Positions 8,471 to 17,607 of a stretch of 64,000 bases of DNA are shown here, in pieces. The translations under genes were made by a program, and so were the position numbers. This stretch comes from Acidipropionibacterium acidipropionici (lineage in GTDB: Bacteria > Actinomycetota > Actinomycetes > Propionibacteriales > Propionibacteriaceae): assembly GCF_001441165.1 (NCBI RefSeq), contig NZ_CP013126.1, positions 3,129,551 to 3,193,550 of the forward strand, in the 5' to 3' direction. Within the stretch, counting starts at the first letter, position 1. The number at the start of each line of letters is the position of its first letter. The notes beneath the pieces are model-generated. The model was not told where the DNA came from. It searched no databases and was given only the letters and a program-made list of their open reading frames with translations.

Positions 8471-9706
8471 ATGGAACTCAGACCCCGCGGTCTCGACAGG
8501 ATCGAGGCACTCATCGCCAAGGGCGCGACGATCCCCAACCCGTGGACGGTGGATCTGGACGACGACGTCGACATCGACCGGATCAGCGGCGACGGCGTCG
8601 TGATCCACCCCGGCTGTCGGATCCGCGGGTCCCGGACGGTGATCTCGGCCGGCTGCCGACTGGGCGCCGAGACCCCGATGACGATCGACAACTGCCAGTT
8701 GGGTCCCGGTGTGGAGCTGGCCGGCGGATTCGCCCAGGGGGCCGTCTTCCTGGCCGGGGCCTCGATGGCCTCGGGCGCCCATGTGCGCCCCGGCACGATC
8801 CTGGAGGAGCAGGCCTCCGGCGCCCACACCGTCGGCCTCAAGCAGACCATCCTCTTCCCCTTCGTCACCCTGGGCAGCCTCATCAACTTCTGCGATCTGC
8901 TGATGGCCGGCGGCACCTCCCGCCATGACCACTCCGAGGTCGGCTCCTCCTACATCCACTTCAACTTCACCCCCGACGGGGACAAGACCACCGCCTCGCT
9001 GTTCGGCGACGTGGCCCACGGGGTGCTGCTGGACCGTCCACCGATCTTCCTCGGCGGTCAGGGAGGAACCGTCGGGCCGGTGAGCGCCGGATTCGGCACC
9101 GTGGTGGGAGCCGGATCGGTGCTGCGCGACGACGTCGTCGAGGACGGTCAACTCGTGCTGCCGCCCGCCCCCCGCGAGGTGCACAGGCCGGTGACCCCGG
9201 CGTCCTACCGGCGGCTCCCCCGCATCCTCGCCCGCAACGTCACCTATGTCGCCAACCTCTCGGCCCTGGAGTCCTGGTACCGGCAGATCCGCCGCCTCTT
9301 CCTGACCCGCGAGGAGTTCGGCCCGCAGATCCTTGCCGGGGCTCTGGTGAACCTGGAGGACATCCGCGCCGAGCGCATCAAGCGGCTGCGGGCCCTGGTG
9401 GGACGGCTGCGTCCCACCGATGAGGGCCGCGCCCAGCTCATCGACCGTCTCGACGACCTCACCGAGGCCCTGGAGGTCGTCGACGGCCCGGCGCCGGCCG
9501 AGGTGGTGCGCACCATGGGCGCTGCCGCCAATGAGGGGGCCGGATACCTCGACGCCGTCGGCCGTCTCGACCCCGACCAGCGCGGAGAGGTCATCGAATG
9601 GCTCTCCGGGATCGTCACCACCCAGCAGCAGAATGTCGCCGACGTCCTCCCGGTGCTGCTCACCCAGGGATCCGACGCCCCCTTCGCCGACACCGTCTCC
9701 CGCTGA
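8471..9706 (+). CDS. Left-handed beta-helix protein, GlmU-acyltransferase-like, no nucleotidyl domain
   Basis: This 411-residue protein has a parallel beta-helix built of hexapeptide-like repeats (about residues 35-240, for example VIHPGCRIRGSRTVISAGC and TVGPVSAGFGTVVGAGSV), followed by an alpha-helical C-terminus. It resembles proteins often labelled UDP-N-acetylglucosamine pyrophosphorylase-like, but the N-terminal nucleotidyltransferase signature is absent, so pyrophosphorylase activity is unlikely. The HDHSEVGSSYIHFNF segment may line a ligand site. An AAAGGA ribosome binding site precedes the ATG. A TAGGCT box (8417-8422) and a perfect CGCGGTACCGCG palindrome (8434-8445) lie in the leader. 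Function is unknown; sugar or cell-wall acyl transfer is a guess from fold. Confidence 0.65.
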   Translation: MELRPRGLDRIEALIAKGATIPNPWTVDLDDDVDIDRISGDGVVIHPGCRIRGSRTVISAGCRLGAETPMTIDNCQLGPGVELAGGFAQGAVFLAGASMASGAHVRPGTILEEQASGAHTVGLKQTILFPFVTLGSLINFCDLLMAGGTSRHDHSEVGSSYIHFNFTPDGDKTTASLFGDVAHGVLLDRPPIFLGGQGGTVGPVSAGFGTVVGAGSVLRDDVVEDGQLVLPPAPREVHRPVTPASYRRLPRILARNVTYVANLSALESWYRQIRRLFLTREEFGPQILAGALVNLEDIRAERIKRLRALVGRLRPTDEGRAQLIDRLDDLTEALEVVDGPAPAEVVRTMGAAANEGAGYLDAVGRLDPDQRGEVIEWLSGIVTTQQQNVADVLPVLLTQGSDAPFADTVSR

Positions 9707-9743
9707 CCGCCGCGCTGTCGGTGGCGGCTGGCAGGGTGGAGGC

Positions 9744-11882
9744 ATGAGCGATCTGAGGAGTCAGGGCCTGGATATCCTGCGCCGTCTCACCGGCCGGAGC
9801 GACGCCGACTTCCATCCCGGCCAGTGGGAGGCGATCGAGGCCCTGGTGGCCGGGCACCGCCGGGCCCTGGTGGTGGAGCGCACCGGCTGGGGCAAGTCGG
9901 CGGTATACTTCGTCGCGGCCCTGCTGCAGCGCCGAGCCGGCTTCGGGCCCGCCCTCATCGTCTCCCCGCTGCTGGCCCTGATGCGCGACCAGGTGGCCGC
10001 CGCCGAACGCGCCGGGGTGCGGGCCGCCGCGATCTCCAGCGCCAACGTCACCGAGTGGGACGAGATCCGGGCACGCCTGGCCGACGACTCCGTCGACGTG
10101 CTGCTGGTCTCCCCCGAGCGGCTCATCAATCCGCGGTTCGCCACCGAACAGCTGCCCGAGCTGGTGGAGAGGATGGGCATGCTCGTCATCGACGAGGCCC
10201 ACTGCATCTCCGACTGGGGGCACGACTTCCGCCCCGACTACCGCCGGATCCGCGATCTGGTGGCCGGGCTGCCGGCCGACGTACCCGTCCTGGCGACCAC
10301 CGCCACCGCCAACTCGCGGGTGGTCACCGACGTAGCCGAGCAGATCGCCCCGGCCGATCGGGGCGGCGCCCCCGATGACGGCGTCTTCGTGCTGCGCGGC
10401 CCCCTGGCCCGCGACTCGCTGCGCCTGGGGGTGCTGACGCTGCCGCGCCCCGAGCTGCGACTGGCCTGGCTGTGCGAGCACCTGGGCGAACTCAACGGCT
10501 CGGGGATCATCTACTGCCTCACCATCTCCTCGGCCGAGGACACCGCACGGGCACTCACCGAGGCCGGACACGAGGTGCGCGCCTACACCGGCCGCACCGA
10601 CCCCGATGAGCGCACCGAGCTGGAGGGCGCGCTCAAGGACAACCGGGTCAAGGCGCTGGTGGCCACCAGCGCCCTGGGCATGGGTTTCGACAAGCCCGAT
10701 CTGGGATTCGTCGTCCACCTGGGAGCGCCGAGCTCCCCGGTCGCCTATTACCAGCAGGTGGGTCGCGCGGGCCGCGCCACCGACTCGGCGGACGTCCTGC
10801 TGCTGCCCGGCCCCGAGGACCGCGACATCTGGCGCTACTTCGCCACCTCCTCGATGCCCTCCCAGGAACGGGCCGACGCCGTCCTGGCCGCCCTGGCGGA
10901 GGGCAGCACGCTGTCCACCCCGGCCCTGGAGGCCCGGGTCGACATCCGTCGCAGCCCCCTCGAACTGCTGCTCAAGGTGCTGGCCGTCGACGGGGCCGTC
11001 GAGCGGGTGAGCGGTGGATGGCGGGCCACCGGGACTCCATGGGTCTACGACGCCGAGCGCTACGGGAGGATCGCGGCGGCCAGAACGGCCGAGCAGGACG
11101 CCATGGAGCGCTACGAGCATCTGGACAGCTGCCGGATGGCATTCCTCACCACTCAGCTCGACGACCCGGACGCGTCCGCCTGCGGACGCTGCGACGTCTG
11201 CGCCGGCCAGTGGTACCCCACCGATGTGGATCCCGATCAGCAGTCCCGGGCCCGGGACACCCTGGACCGGGTGGGCGTGCCGATCGATCCCCGGCGCAGC
11301 TGGCCCAGCGGACTGGACCGCCTCGGTGTGGCGCTCAAGGGGCGCATCCCGCCGGGTGAGCAGGCCGAGGAGGGGCGGGTCGTCGCCCGGCTGTCGGATC
11401 TGGGGTGGGGAGGCCCGCTGCGCGATCTGTTCCGCTCCGACGAGCAGGGCGTCCCCCTGGACACCGAGCTGCCGGCCCCGCTGGCCGGTGCCTGCCTGCG
11501 GGTCCTGGCGGAATGGGACTGGCCACGGCGCCCCGTCGCCGTGGTCTGCGTCCCCTCGGTGAGCCGCCCCCACCTGGTGAGTTCGGTGGCCGAGGGGATC
11601 GCCCGGGCCGGACGCCTGGCATACCTGGGAGCCCTGGATCTGGCCCCAGGAGCCGGTCTGCTGGACGCGCGGGTGAACTCGGCATTCCGGGTCCGCGACC
11701 TGTCTGACAGGTTCTGGGTCGGAGAGCAGCTCGCCGCCGGTCTGGAGGGACTGTCGGGCGCCCCTGTCCTGCTGGTCGACGACCTGGTCACCAGCCGCTG
11801 GACGATCGCAGTGGCCGCCCGCCTGCTGCGCTGTGCCGGTGCCGGGGCCGTCCTGCCCTTCGCCCTCGGGCTGTCGGGCTGA
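9744..11882 (+). CDS. recQ: RecQ-family DNA helicase with C-terminal phosphoribosyltransferase-like domain
   Basis: This 712-residue protein unwinds DNA from 3' to 5' in repair. Visible motifs are Walker A RTGWGKSA (K51), DEAH box IDEAHCISDWGHDFRPDYRR, motif VI QQVGRAGRA, and the RecQ zinc cysteines (DSCRMAFL and CGRCDVC). After a winged-helix-like stretch the last 200 residues differ from classic RecQ and end in VLLVDDLVTSRWT (about residues 675-687), the PRPP-loop pattern of type I phosphoribosyltransferases such as ComF. The helicase and tail are in one reading frame. GGTGGAGG precedes the ATG. It follows the beta-helix gene by 37 bases. The role of the tail is unknown. Confidence 0.88.
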   Translation: MSDLRSQGLDILRRLTGRSDADFHPGQWEAIEALVAGHRRALVVERTGWGKSAVYFVAALLQRRAGFGPALIVSPLLALMRDQVAAAERAGVRAAAISSANVTEWDEIRARLADDSVDVLLVSPERLINPRFATEQLPELVERMGMLVIDEAHCISDWGHDFRPDYRRIRDLVAGLPADVPVLATTATANSRVVTDVAEQIAPADRGGAPDDGVFVLRGPLARDSLRLGVLTLPRPELRLAWLCEHLGELNGSGIIYCLTISSAEDTARALTEAGHEVRAYTGRTDPDERTELEGALKDNRVKALVATSALGMGFDKPDLGFVVHLGAPSSPVAYYQQVGRAGRATDSADVLLLPGPEDRDIWRYFATSSMPSQERADAVLAALAEGSTLSTPALEARVDIRRSPLELLLKVLAVDGAVERVSGGWRATGTPWVYDAERYGRIAAARTAEQDAMERYEHLDSCRMAFLTTQLDDPDASACGRCDVCAGQWYPTDVDPDQQSRARDTLDRVGVPIDPRRSWPSGLDRLGVALKGRIPPGEQAEEGRVVARLSDLGWGGPLRDLFRSDEQGVPLDTELPAPLAGACLRVLAEWDWPRRPVAVVCVPSVSRPHLVSSVAEGIARAGRLAYLGALDLAPGAGLLDARVNSAFRVRDLSDRFWVGEQLAAGLEGLSGAPVLLVDDLVTSRWTIAVAARLLRCAGAGAVLPFALGLSG

Positions 11883-12000
11883 GGCGCCCGGCGCTCAACA
11901 GTCAGAGTCGATGACACGTCCCCGTCATGCGGTCTGGCTAAGGTCGTAGGTGCACGACATGCAGAGAACGGATCACAACAGCCACCCCAGAAGGAGAGAC

Positions 12001-12414
12001 ATGTCTTTGATGAAGTTCGTCGCCCGGTCGGCCCTGTCCGCCATGTTCATCAGCGGCGGCATCGGCGAGTTCAAGAATGCCGAGCATATGGCGCCGGCCC
12101 TCGACGCCGCCAAGGAGAAGCTGCCCGGATCGGTGCGCTCCGCGGCCGACGCCGCGGACTCGGCACTGCTGGTCAAGATCGACGGTGCCGTGATGACGGT
12201 GGCCGGGGCCGCTCTGGCGCTGGGCATCAAGCCGCGTTGCGCGGCCGCCGTCCTGGCGGCCCAGCTGGTCCCGGTGACCTTCGTCGGTCACCGTTTCTGG
12301 GAGGCCGAGGACGAGGCCAGGCAGGGCCAGCAGATCCACTTCCTCAAGAATGTGAGTCTTGCCGGGGGGCTTCTGCTCACCGCTCTGGGCGGTCCGGGCA
12401 AGAAGAAGGCCTGA
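12001..12414 (+). CDS. DoxX-family small membrane protein
   Basis: This 137-residue protein has three or four hydrophobic segments and matches the DoxX family (RSALSAMFISGGIGEFKN near the N-terminus, VAGAALALGIKPRCAA, late LLLTALGG). DoxX proteins are often linked to thiol or redox stress, but their activity is poorly defined. The central segment APALDAAKEKLPGSVRSAAD is polar and probably a loop. AAGGAGAG precedes the ATG, so this gene has a normal leader. TAAGGT (11939-11944) is a possible -10 box. A strong hairpin at 12451-12490 ends the unit, which appears monocistronic. Confidence 0.78.
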   Translation: MSLMKFVARSALSAMFISGGIGEFKNAEHMAPALDAAKEKLPGSVRSAADAADSALLVKIDGAVMTVAGAALALGIKPRCAAAVLAAQLVPVTFVGHRFWEAEDEARQGQQIHFLKNVSLAGGLLLTALGGPGKKKA

Positions 12415-12450
12415 GCGCTTCGCGTCTCTTCGGCCGGTTCGCGTCCGGCC

Positions 12451-12490
12451 CGACGGCCCGCATGGCACCATGTGTCCATGCGGGCCGTCG
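12451..12490. terminator. 15-bp hairpin terminator after the DoxX gene
   Basis: Perfect 15-base arms (12451-12465 and 12476-12490) enclose a 10-base loop. There is no T tract, as is common in high-GC actinobacteria. It lies between the DoxX stop and the mannitol promoter and insulates the two units. Confidence 0.65.
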
Positions 12491-12562
12491 TCACGTCCGG
12501 ATCTGTGGAATCGACTCCAGCTCCCCGTACCTCTGCCTCATAAACCCACATATTCCAACAAC

Positions 12563-12591
12563 TTGACAACCCAAACGGGCACGATCACACT
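12563..12591 (+). promoter_or_regulatory. Promoter of the mannitol operon
   Basis: A consensus TTGACA (12563-12568) is followed after 17 bases by CACACT (12586-12591). This predicts a start about 65 bases before the mtlA codon. No clear regulator palindrome or mtlR gene is seen nearby. Confidence 0.55.
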
Positions 12592-12663
12592 AGAGCACAG
12601 ATCGATGATGATCCCTGCCGACGACGACCGGTCGGCATCGGCAGCACACACACTGGAGATCAC

Positions 12664-14592
12664 ATGTCCTTACCTGACGCAAGCGTCAACAAGAACCTCG
12701 AAGGCAGAGGTGTCAGGGCCTCGATCCAGCGCTTCGGCGGGTTCCTGGCCGGCATGATCATGCCGAACATCGGCGCCTTCATCGCCTGGGGCCTCATCAC
12801 GGCCTTCTTCATCCCCGCCGGCTGGTTCCCCAACTCGGAGCTCGCCAAGCTCGGGGATCCGATGCTCACCTACCTGCTACCGCTCCTCATCGCCTACACC
12901 GGCGGCACCACCGTCAACGGGCGACGCGGCGGCGTCATCGGCGCCATCGCCGTGATGGGCGTCGTCGTGGGCGCCGACATCCCGATGCTGCTGGGCGCCA
13001 TGATCATGGGCCCGCTGGCGGCCTGGCTGCTCAAGCAGTGGGACAAGCTCCTCGAGGGCCACATCAAGGCCGGCTTCGAGATGCTCGTCGACACCTTCTC
13101 GATCGGCATCCTCGGCATGCTGCTGGCCCTGCTGGGCCATATCGGCATCGGCCCGATCGTCTCGGTGCTGATGGGCTGGCTGGCCTCCGGCGTGGCCTTC
13201 CTCATCCGTCACAGCCTGCTGCCCCTGGCATCGATCTTCGTCGAGCCGGCGAAGGTCCTGTTCCTCAACAACGCCATCAACCACGGCATCCTCACCCCGC
13301 TGGGCATCGAGCAGTCCAAGGCGGCCGGCAAGTCGATCCTGTTCATGGTCGAGTCCAACCCCGGCCCCGGCTTCGGCCTGCTGCTGGCCTACCTGGTCTT
13401 CGGGGCCCGCAAGATCAAGGAGTCAGTGCCCGGTGCGCTGATCATCCACCTGTTCGGCGGCATCCACGAGATCTTCTTCCCCTATGTGCTCATGAAGCCG
13501 AAGGTCATCCTGGCCACCATCGCGGGCGCCATGAGCGGCCTGCTGGTCGCCACCTGGACCGGTGCCGGACTGGTGGCCCCGCCGGCCCCCGGCTCGATCA
13601 TCGCCTGGTTCGCGATGTGCCCGCGCAACGGCTATGTCCCGATGATCCTGGACTTCCTCACCGCCACCGTCGTCTCCTTCGTCATCGCGGCACTGCTCAT
13701 CCGGCCCGACCGCAAGAAGGACGAGGCCGCCGATCTGGGCGGTGTGGGCACCGCGGCCGTCCCGGCCGGGGGCGCCGCCCCGGTGGCGTCGGCCTCCGGC
13801 ATCCTGGACGGCTCCCTCATCACCAAGGTCATCGTGGCCTGCGACGCCGGGATGGGCTCCTCGGTGATGGTCGCCTCCTCCATGAAGAAGAAGCTGGCCC
13901 CCTATGGCGTCGAGGTGGGCCACACGCCGGTCAACGACATTCCGCCGGACACCACCCTGGTGCTCACCCAGGACGGTCTGGTCGACCGGGTGCAGAAGAT
14001 GGTGCCCAACGCCCAGGTGGTCGCCTTCACCAATTACATGGGGGATCCGGCCTTCGACCGGGTCGAGGAGGCCGTCAAGGCCGCCCACGGAGACAGCGCG
14101 GCATCGGCTCCGGCCGCCGCGCCGACCCCGGCTCCGGCCGCCAGGAAGGCCAGCTTCGGCGACGGGGTGCTCACCGCCGAGGGCATCAGACTCGGCCTGA
14201 GCGCCGTCGACAAGGAGGACGCCGTCCGCCAGTCCGGGCAGGTGCTCGTCGATCTGGGCGCGGCCACCCCCGAGTACATCGAGGGCATGCTGGCCCGGGA
14301 GGATCAGATCTCCACCTATATGGGCGAGGGCGTGGCGATCCCCCACGGCGTCAACGAGGCCCGGGAGCACATCAGAAGGGCTGCGCTGGGATTCCTGCAG
14401 TTCCCCGACGGCGTCGACTGGGACGGCAACACCTGCTACGTGGCGATCCCGATCGCCTCCACCTCGGACGAGCATCTTGAGATCATGGCCTCACTGGCCC
14501 GGGTGCTCGCCGACTCGACCACGGCGGAGCAGCTCCGCACCGCCACCACCCCCGAACAGGTGCTGGATCTCCTGGCACCGGAACAGGATTGA
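12664..14592 (+). CDS. mtlA: PTS mannitol transporter, fused IICBA
   Basis: This 642-residue membrane permease takes up mannitol and phosphorylates it to mannitol 1-phosphate. The IIC channel spans about residues 20-345 (including FGGIHEIFFPY). IIB carries the phospho-cysteine C393 in VACDAGMGSS, and IIA carries the phospho-histidine H561 in GEGVAIPHGVNE. An Ala/Pro-rich linker (about 476-495) joins IIB and IIA. The length equals that of E. coli MtlA. A GGAG precedes the ATG. A zinc-dependent dehydrogenase gene follows after 4 bases and replaces the usual mtlD in this position. The mannitol assignment rests on the MtlA family; related hexitols are possible. Confidence 0.93.
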   Translation: MSLPDASVNKNLEGRGVRASIQRFGGFLAGMIMPNIGAFIAWGLITAFFIPAGWFPNSELAKLGDPMLTYLLPLLIAYTGGTTVNGRRGGVIGAIAVMGVVVGADIPMLLGAMIMGPLAAWLLKQWDKLLEGHIKAGFEMLVDTFSIGILGMLLALLGHIGIGPIVSVLMGWLASGVAFLIRHSLLPLASIFVEPAKVLFLNNAINHGILTPLGIEQSKAAGKSILFMVESNPGPGFGLLLAYLVFGARKIKESVPGALIIHLFGGIHEIFFPYVLMKPKVILATIAGAMSGLLVATWTGAGLVAPPAPGSIIAWFAMCPRNGYVPMILDFLTATVVSFVIAALLIRPDRKKDEAADLGGVGTAAVPAGGAAPVASASGILDGSLITKVIVACDAGMGSSVMVASSMKKKLAPYGVEVGHTPVNDIPPDTTLVLTQDGLVDRVQKMVPNAQVVAFTNYMGDPAFDRVEEAVKAAHGDSAASAPAAAPTPAPAARKASFGDGVLTAEGIRLGLSAVDKEDAVRQSGQVLVDLGAATPEYIEGMLAREDQISTYMGEGVAIPHGVNEAREHIRRAALGFLQFPDGVDWDGNTCYVAIPIASTSDEHLEIMASLARVLADSTTAEQLRTATTPEQVLDLLAPEQD

Positions 14593-14596
14593 GAAC

Positions 14597-15643
14597 ATGA
14601 AGGCACTGCGCTTCTACGCACCCGGAGACGTCCGCCTCGAGGACATCCCCGAGCCGGTCTGCGGCGACGACGAGATCAAGATCAAGGTCAAGAACTGCTC
14701 GACCTGCGGCACCGATGTCAAGATCTACAAGAACGGCCACCAGAACATCACCGGGGTCACCACGATGGGCCACGAGGTGGCCGGCGAGATCGTGGAGATC
14801 GGAAAGAACGTGGCCGGCGACTGGAAGATCGGCGACGGCGTCCAGTCCATCGCGGCGGTCCCCTGCGGCGAGTGCCACGAGTGCAGGAAGGGGTGGATGC
14901 AGGTCTGTGAGAACCAGACCAGCGTCGGCTATCAGTACGACGGCGGGTTCGCGGAGTACATGATCGTGCCCCAGCAGGTGCTCAAGGTCGACGGGCTCAA
15001 CAAGATCCCCGAGGGGGTCGGCTACGACGAGGCCTCGGCGGTGGAGCCCTTCGCCTGCGCCCTCAACGCCCAGGAGCTGCTGGGCATCGAGGAGGGCGAC
15101 TTCGTCGTCGTCTTCGGCGCCGGCCCGATCGGCTGCATGCACACCCGCATCGCCCGCGGGGTCTACAAGGCCGGCACCCTGGTGATGGTCGACATCAACG
15201 CCGAGCGGCTGAAGATGTCGGCCGACGCCGTCAAGCCCGACATCACGATCGACTCCTCGAGCGTCGACGTCGTGAAGAAGGTCATGGAGCTCACCGACGG
15301 TCGCGGGGCCGACGTCATCATCACCGCCACCCCGGCCAATGTCACCCAGGAGCAGGCCCTGGCGATGGCGGCCCGCAACGGCCGGATCTCCTTCTTCGGC
15401 GGCCTGCCGAAGACCGATCCGACCATCACCTGCGACTCCAACCTGGTGCACTACCGCCAGCTGCACATCCACGGCGCCAACGGCTCGGCCCCCGAGCAGC
15501 ACAAGCGGGCGCTGCAGTACGTGGCCTCCGGGCAGCTGCCGGTCAAGGACCTCATCACCCGCCACATCAAGTTGGAGGACGCCCTGCAGGCCTTCGACAT
15601 CGTGGCCAAGGGGGAGGCGATCAAGGTCACCGTCGAGCCCTGA
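14597..15643 (+). CDS. Zinc-dependent medium-chain dehydrogenase (polyol-phosphate candidate)
   Basis: This 348-residue MDR-family oxidoreductase has catalytic zinc ligands C37 (CSTCGTD), H59-E60 (GHE), structural zinc cysteines C90, C93, C96 and C104, and a Rossmann motif FGAGPIGCMHTRIA. It belongs to the sorbitol/threonine dehydrogenase group. It lies 4 bases after mtlA, so it probably oxidises the PTS product, mannitol 1-phosphate or another hexitol phosphate, to a ketose phosphate. The classic mannitol-1-phosphate dehydrogenase MtlD is a different fold and is absent here. The operon ends at the hairpin at 15660-15691. Family certain; substrate inferred from position. Confidence 0.85.
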   Translation: MKALRFYAPGDVRLEDIPEPVCGDDEIKIKVKNCSTCGTDVKIYKNGHQNITGVTTMGHEVAGEIVEIGKNVAGDWKIGDGVQSIAAVPCGECHECRKGWMQVCENQTSVGYQYDGGFAEYMIVPQQVLKVDGLNKIPEGVGYDEASAVEPFACALNAQELLGIEEGDFVVVFGAGPIGCMHTRIARGVYKAGTLVMVDINAERLKMSADAVKPDITIDSSSVDVVKKVMELTDGRGADVIITATPANVTQEQALAMAARNGRISFFGGLPKTDPTITCDSNLVHYRQLHIHGANGSAPEQHKRALQYVASGQLPVKDLITRHIKLEDALQAFDIVAKGEAIKVTVEP

Positions 15644-15659
15644 CTCGAAATGGTCACAC

Positions 15660-15691
15660 CGGCGCCGCGATCCTTCCGGATCGCGGCGCCG
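15660..15691. terminator. 14-bp hairpin between convergent mtl and rsmE units
   Basis: Perfect 14-base arms (15660-15673 and 15678-15691) enclose a TTCC loop. The hairpin sits between two convergent stop codons and can serve both strands. No T tract follows. Confidence 0.75.
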
Positions 15692-15697
15692 TCGCGT

Positions 15698-16429
15698 TCA
15701 GGCCAGGCTTGCGAGGGCCTGCAGCTGGGCCAGGCCGACCACCGGGGCGGTCGAGGCGCGCAGCACGGCGTCAGCCACCAGGACCGGACGGCCGCCGGCG
15801 TCGGTGAAGTCCTGGAGCTCCTCGGGGCTGATGCCGCCCTCGGGCCCGACGATCAGGATGACGTCTCCGGACGCCGGCAGGTCGCCCGGCCGGATCGGAT
15901 CGGTGGCCGACTCGTGGAGGATGAAGGCGGCGTCTCCGGCTCGGATCTGCGCCGCGACGTCGGCGGTGGTGGCGAATGCGACCTGCGGCACGGTGAACCG
16001 CCGTGACTGCTTGGTGGCCTCGCGGGCGGTGGCCCGCCACTTGGCCAGCCCCTTCTCCCGCTTCTCGGCGCTCCACCGGGAGATGGAGCGGGAGGCCTGC
16101 CAGGCGATGATCTCGTCGACGCCGAGCTCTGTGAGGGTCTCCACCACCAGGTCTGCGCGGGGCCCCTTGGTGAGCGCCTGCACGGCGATCCACCGGTGAG
16201 GCTTCACCGGGGCGACGAGGCGTTCGGCCACCCGGACGCGCACCAGGTTCTTGCCGATCTCGACCGCCGGGCCCCGCACGGCCGATCCGGCGCCGTCGGT
16301 CACCAGGACCGTCTCCCCGGACTCGATCCGCCTCACCGCCGCCGCGTGGTGGCCCTCGGGCCCGGAGATCTCGACGATCGACCCCGGCCCGGCGTCACCG
16401 ATGTCGGCGATGAAGCAGGGTTCGGTCAT
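15698..16429 (-). CDS. rsmE: 16S rRNA m3U1498 methyltransferase
   Basis: This 243-residue SPOUT methyltransferase methylates N3 of U1498 in 16S rRNA. The N-terminal PUA-like domain is followed by the knotted domain with [31 protein letters not shown], the SAM-binding [12 protein letters not shown], and the C-terminal [14 protein letters not shown]. The start ATG overlaps the dnaJ stop by four bases, so it is the last gene of the hrcA-dnaJ-rsmE operon. This order is common in actinobacteria and puts rRNA modification under heat-shock control. Confidence 0.94.
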   Translation of the reverse strand: MTEPCFIADIGDAGPGSIVEISGPEGHHAAAVRRIESGETVLVTDGAGSAVRGPAVEIGKNLVRVRVAERLVAPVKPHRWIAVQALTKGPRADLVVETLTELGVDEIIAWQASRSISRWSAEKREKGLAKWRATAREATKQSRRFTVPQVAFATTADVAAQIRAGDAAFILHESATDPIRPGDLPASGDVILIVGPEGGISPEELQDFTDAGGRPVLVADAVLRASTAPVVGLAQLQALASLA

Positions 16430-17598
16430 CCGCCGAAGGCCTCCTTGAGGCGGGAGAACATGCCCTTGGAGCCGGTGGTGTGCACCGACGCGTTGGTCTC
16501 GGTCTCATCGCGGGCCTCGGCCAGTTGCCGCAGCAGGTCGCGCTGCTTGGTGTTGAGTTTCGTGGGGGTCTCGACGAGCAGGGTGACGCCCAGGTCGCCG
16601 CGGCCCTGGCCGCGCAGCTTCGGCACGCCGCGGCCGTGCACCACGATGCGCGTGCCCGACTGGGTGCCGGCGGGGATCTCGACGTCGACGCTGGCCTGGT
16701 CGGCGTCCATGTCCTCGCGATCGGCCTCAAGGGTCTGCACCGCGACGGTGGTGCCCAGCGCCGCGGCGGTCATCGGCACCGAGACGGCCATCTCCAGATC
16801 GGAGCCCTCACGGCGGAAGACCTCGTGGGGGGCGACGACCAGTTCGACGTAGAGGTCACCGGCAGGGCCGCCGCCGGGGCCGACCTCGCCCTGGGAGTCC
16901 AGGTGGATCCGGTTGCCGTCGGCCACCCCGGCGGGGATCTTGACGTTGATGGTGCGCGAGGTGCGCACCCGGCCCTCCCCGGAGCACTCCGGGCAGGGGT
17001 TGGGGATGACGGTGCCGTAGCCGCGGCAGGTGGGGCAGGGCTGGGTGGTGCGGATATTGCCGAGGAAGGACCTCTCGACGGTGGTCACCTCGCCGCGCCC
17101 GTCGCAGGTGGTGCAGGTGACGGGCTCGGAGTCCTTCTCGGCACCCTTGCCGTGGCACCGGGGGCAGACCACGGCGGTGTCGATGTCCAGCGGCTTGGTG
17201 ATCCCGAAGGCCGCCTCGGCCAGGGTGAGGCGCATCCGCACCAGGGCGTCCTGGCCGCGGCGCACCCGTGACTTGGGGCCGCGCGCCGAGCCGCCGAAGG
17301 GGCTGCCGCCGCCGAACATGGCGTCGACCAGGTTGGTGAAGTCGAATCCCCCGCCGAATCCGGCGTCTCCGAATCCGCCGCCGGCAGCATTGGGATCGCC
17401 TCCGCGGTCGAAGACGGCGCGCTTCTGCGGATCCTGGAGCACCTCGTAGGCCTCCTGGACCTTCTTGAAGGCCTCCTCGGAGCCCGGCCCGGCGACGTCG
17501 GGGTGGAGCTTCATGGCCTTCTTGCGGTAGGCCTTCTTGATCTGGTCGGCGCTGGCGTCGCGGGAGACGCCGAGCACCTCGTAGTAGTCATCGCTCAT
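16426..17598 (-). CDS. dnaJ: Chaperone DnaJ (DnaJ2 type)
   Basis: This 390-residue co-chaperone stimulates the DnaK ATPase and binds unfolded proteins. The J domain (1-70) contains the LHPD motif. A Gly/Phe-rich stretch follows (about 70-100), then four zinc repeats [24 protein letters not shown] and CPECSGEG, and the substrate-binding C-terminal domains. No dnaK or grpE gene adjoins it; in actinobacteria this copy beside hrcA is usually the second DnaJ. It begins 9 bases after hrcA and overlaps rsmE by four bases. Control is expected through the CIRCE element upstream of hrcA. Confidence 0.96.
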   Translation of the reverse strand: MSDDYYEVLGVSRDASADQIKKAYRKKAMKLHPDVAGPGSEEAFKKVQEAYEVLQDPQKRAVFDRGGDPNAAGGGFGDAGFGGGFDFTNLVDAMFGGGSPFGGSARGPKSRVRRGQDALVRMRLTLAEAAFGITKPLDIDTAVVCPRCHGKGAEKDSEPVTCTTCDGRGEVTTVERSFLGNIRTTQPCPTCRGYGTVIPNPCPECSGEGRVRTSRTINVKIPAGVADGNRIHLDSQGEVGPGGGPAGDLYVELVVAPHEVFRREGSDLEMAVSVPMTAAALGTTVAVQTLEADREDMDADQASVDVEIPAGTQSGTRIVVHGRGVPKLRGQGRGDLGVTLLVETPTKLNTKQRDLLRQLAEARDETETNASVHTTGSKGMFSRLKEAFGG

Positions 17599-17607
17599 GT
17601 GATGAGG

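Noticed and set aside
7304-9745. An 813-codon open frame on the minus strand
   Set aside because: It is the antisense of the EamA and beta-helix genes. High GC leaves few stops in such frames, and its composition is Gly/Asp/His/Arg-rich without any recognisable domain.
9660-11573. A 637-codon minus-strand frame opposite recQ
   Set aside because: It is the codon-phase mirror of the helicase gene, with low-complexity composition and no ribosome binding site or leaderless promoter.
12645-12663. A Crp site directly before mtlA
   Set aside because: Only the TCACA half matches; the left half differs from TGTGA.
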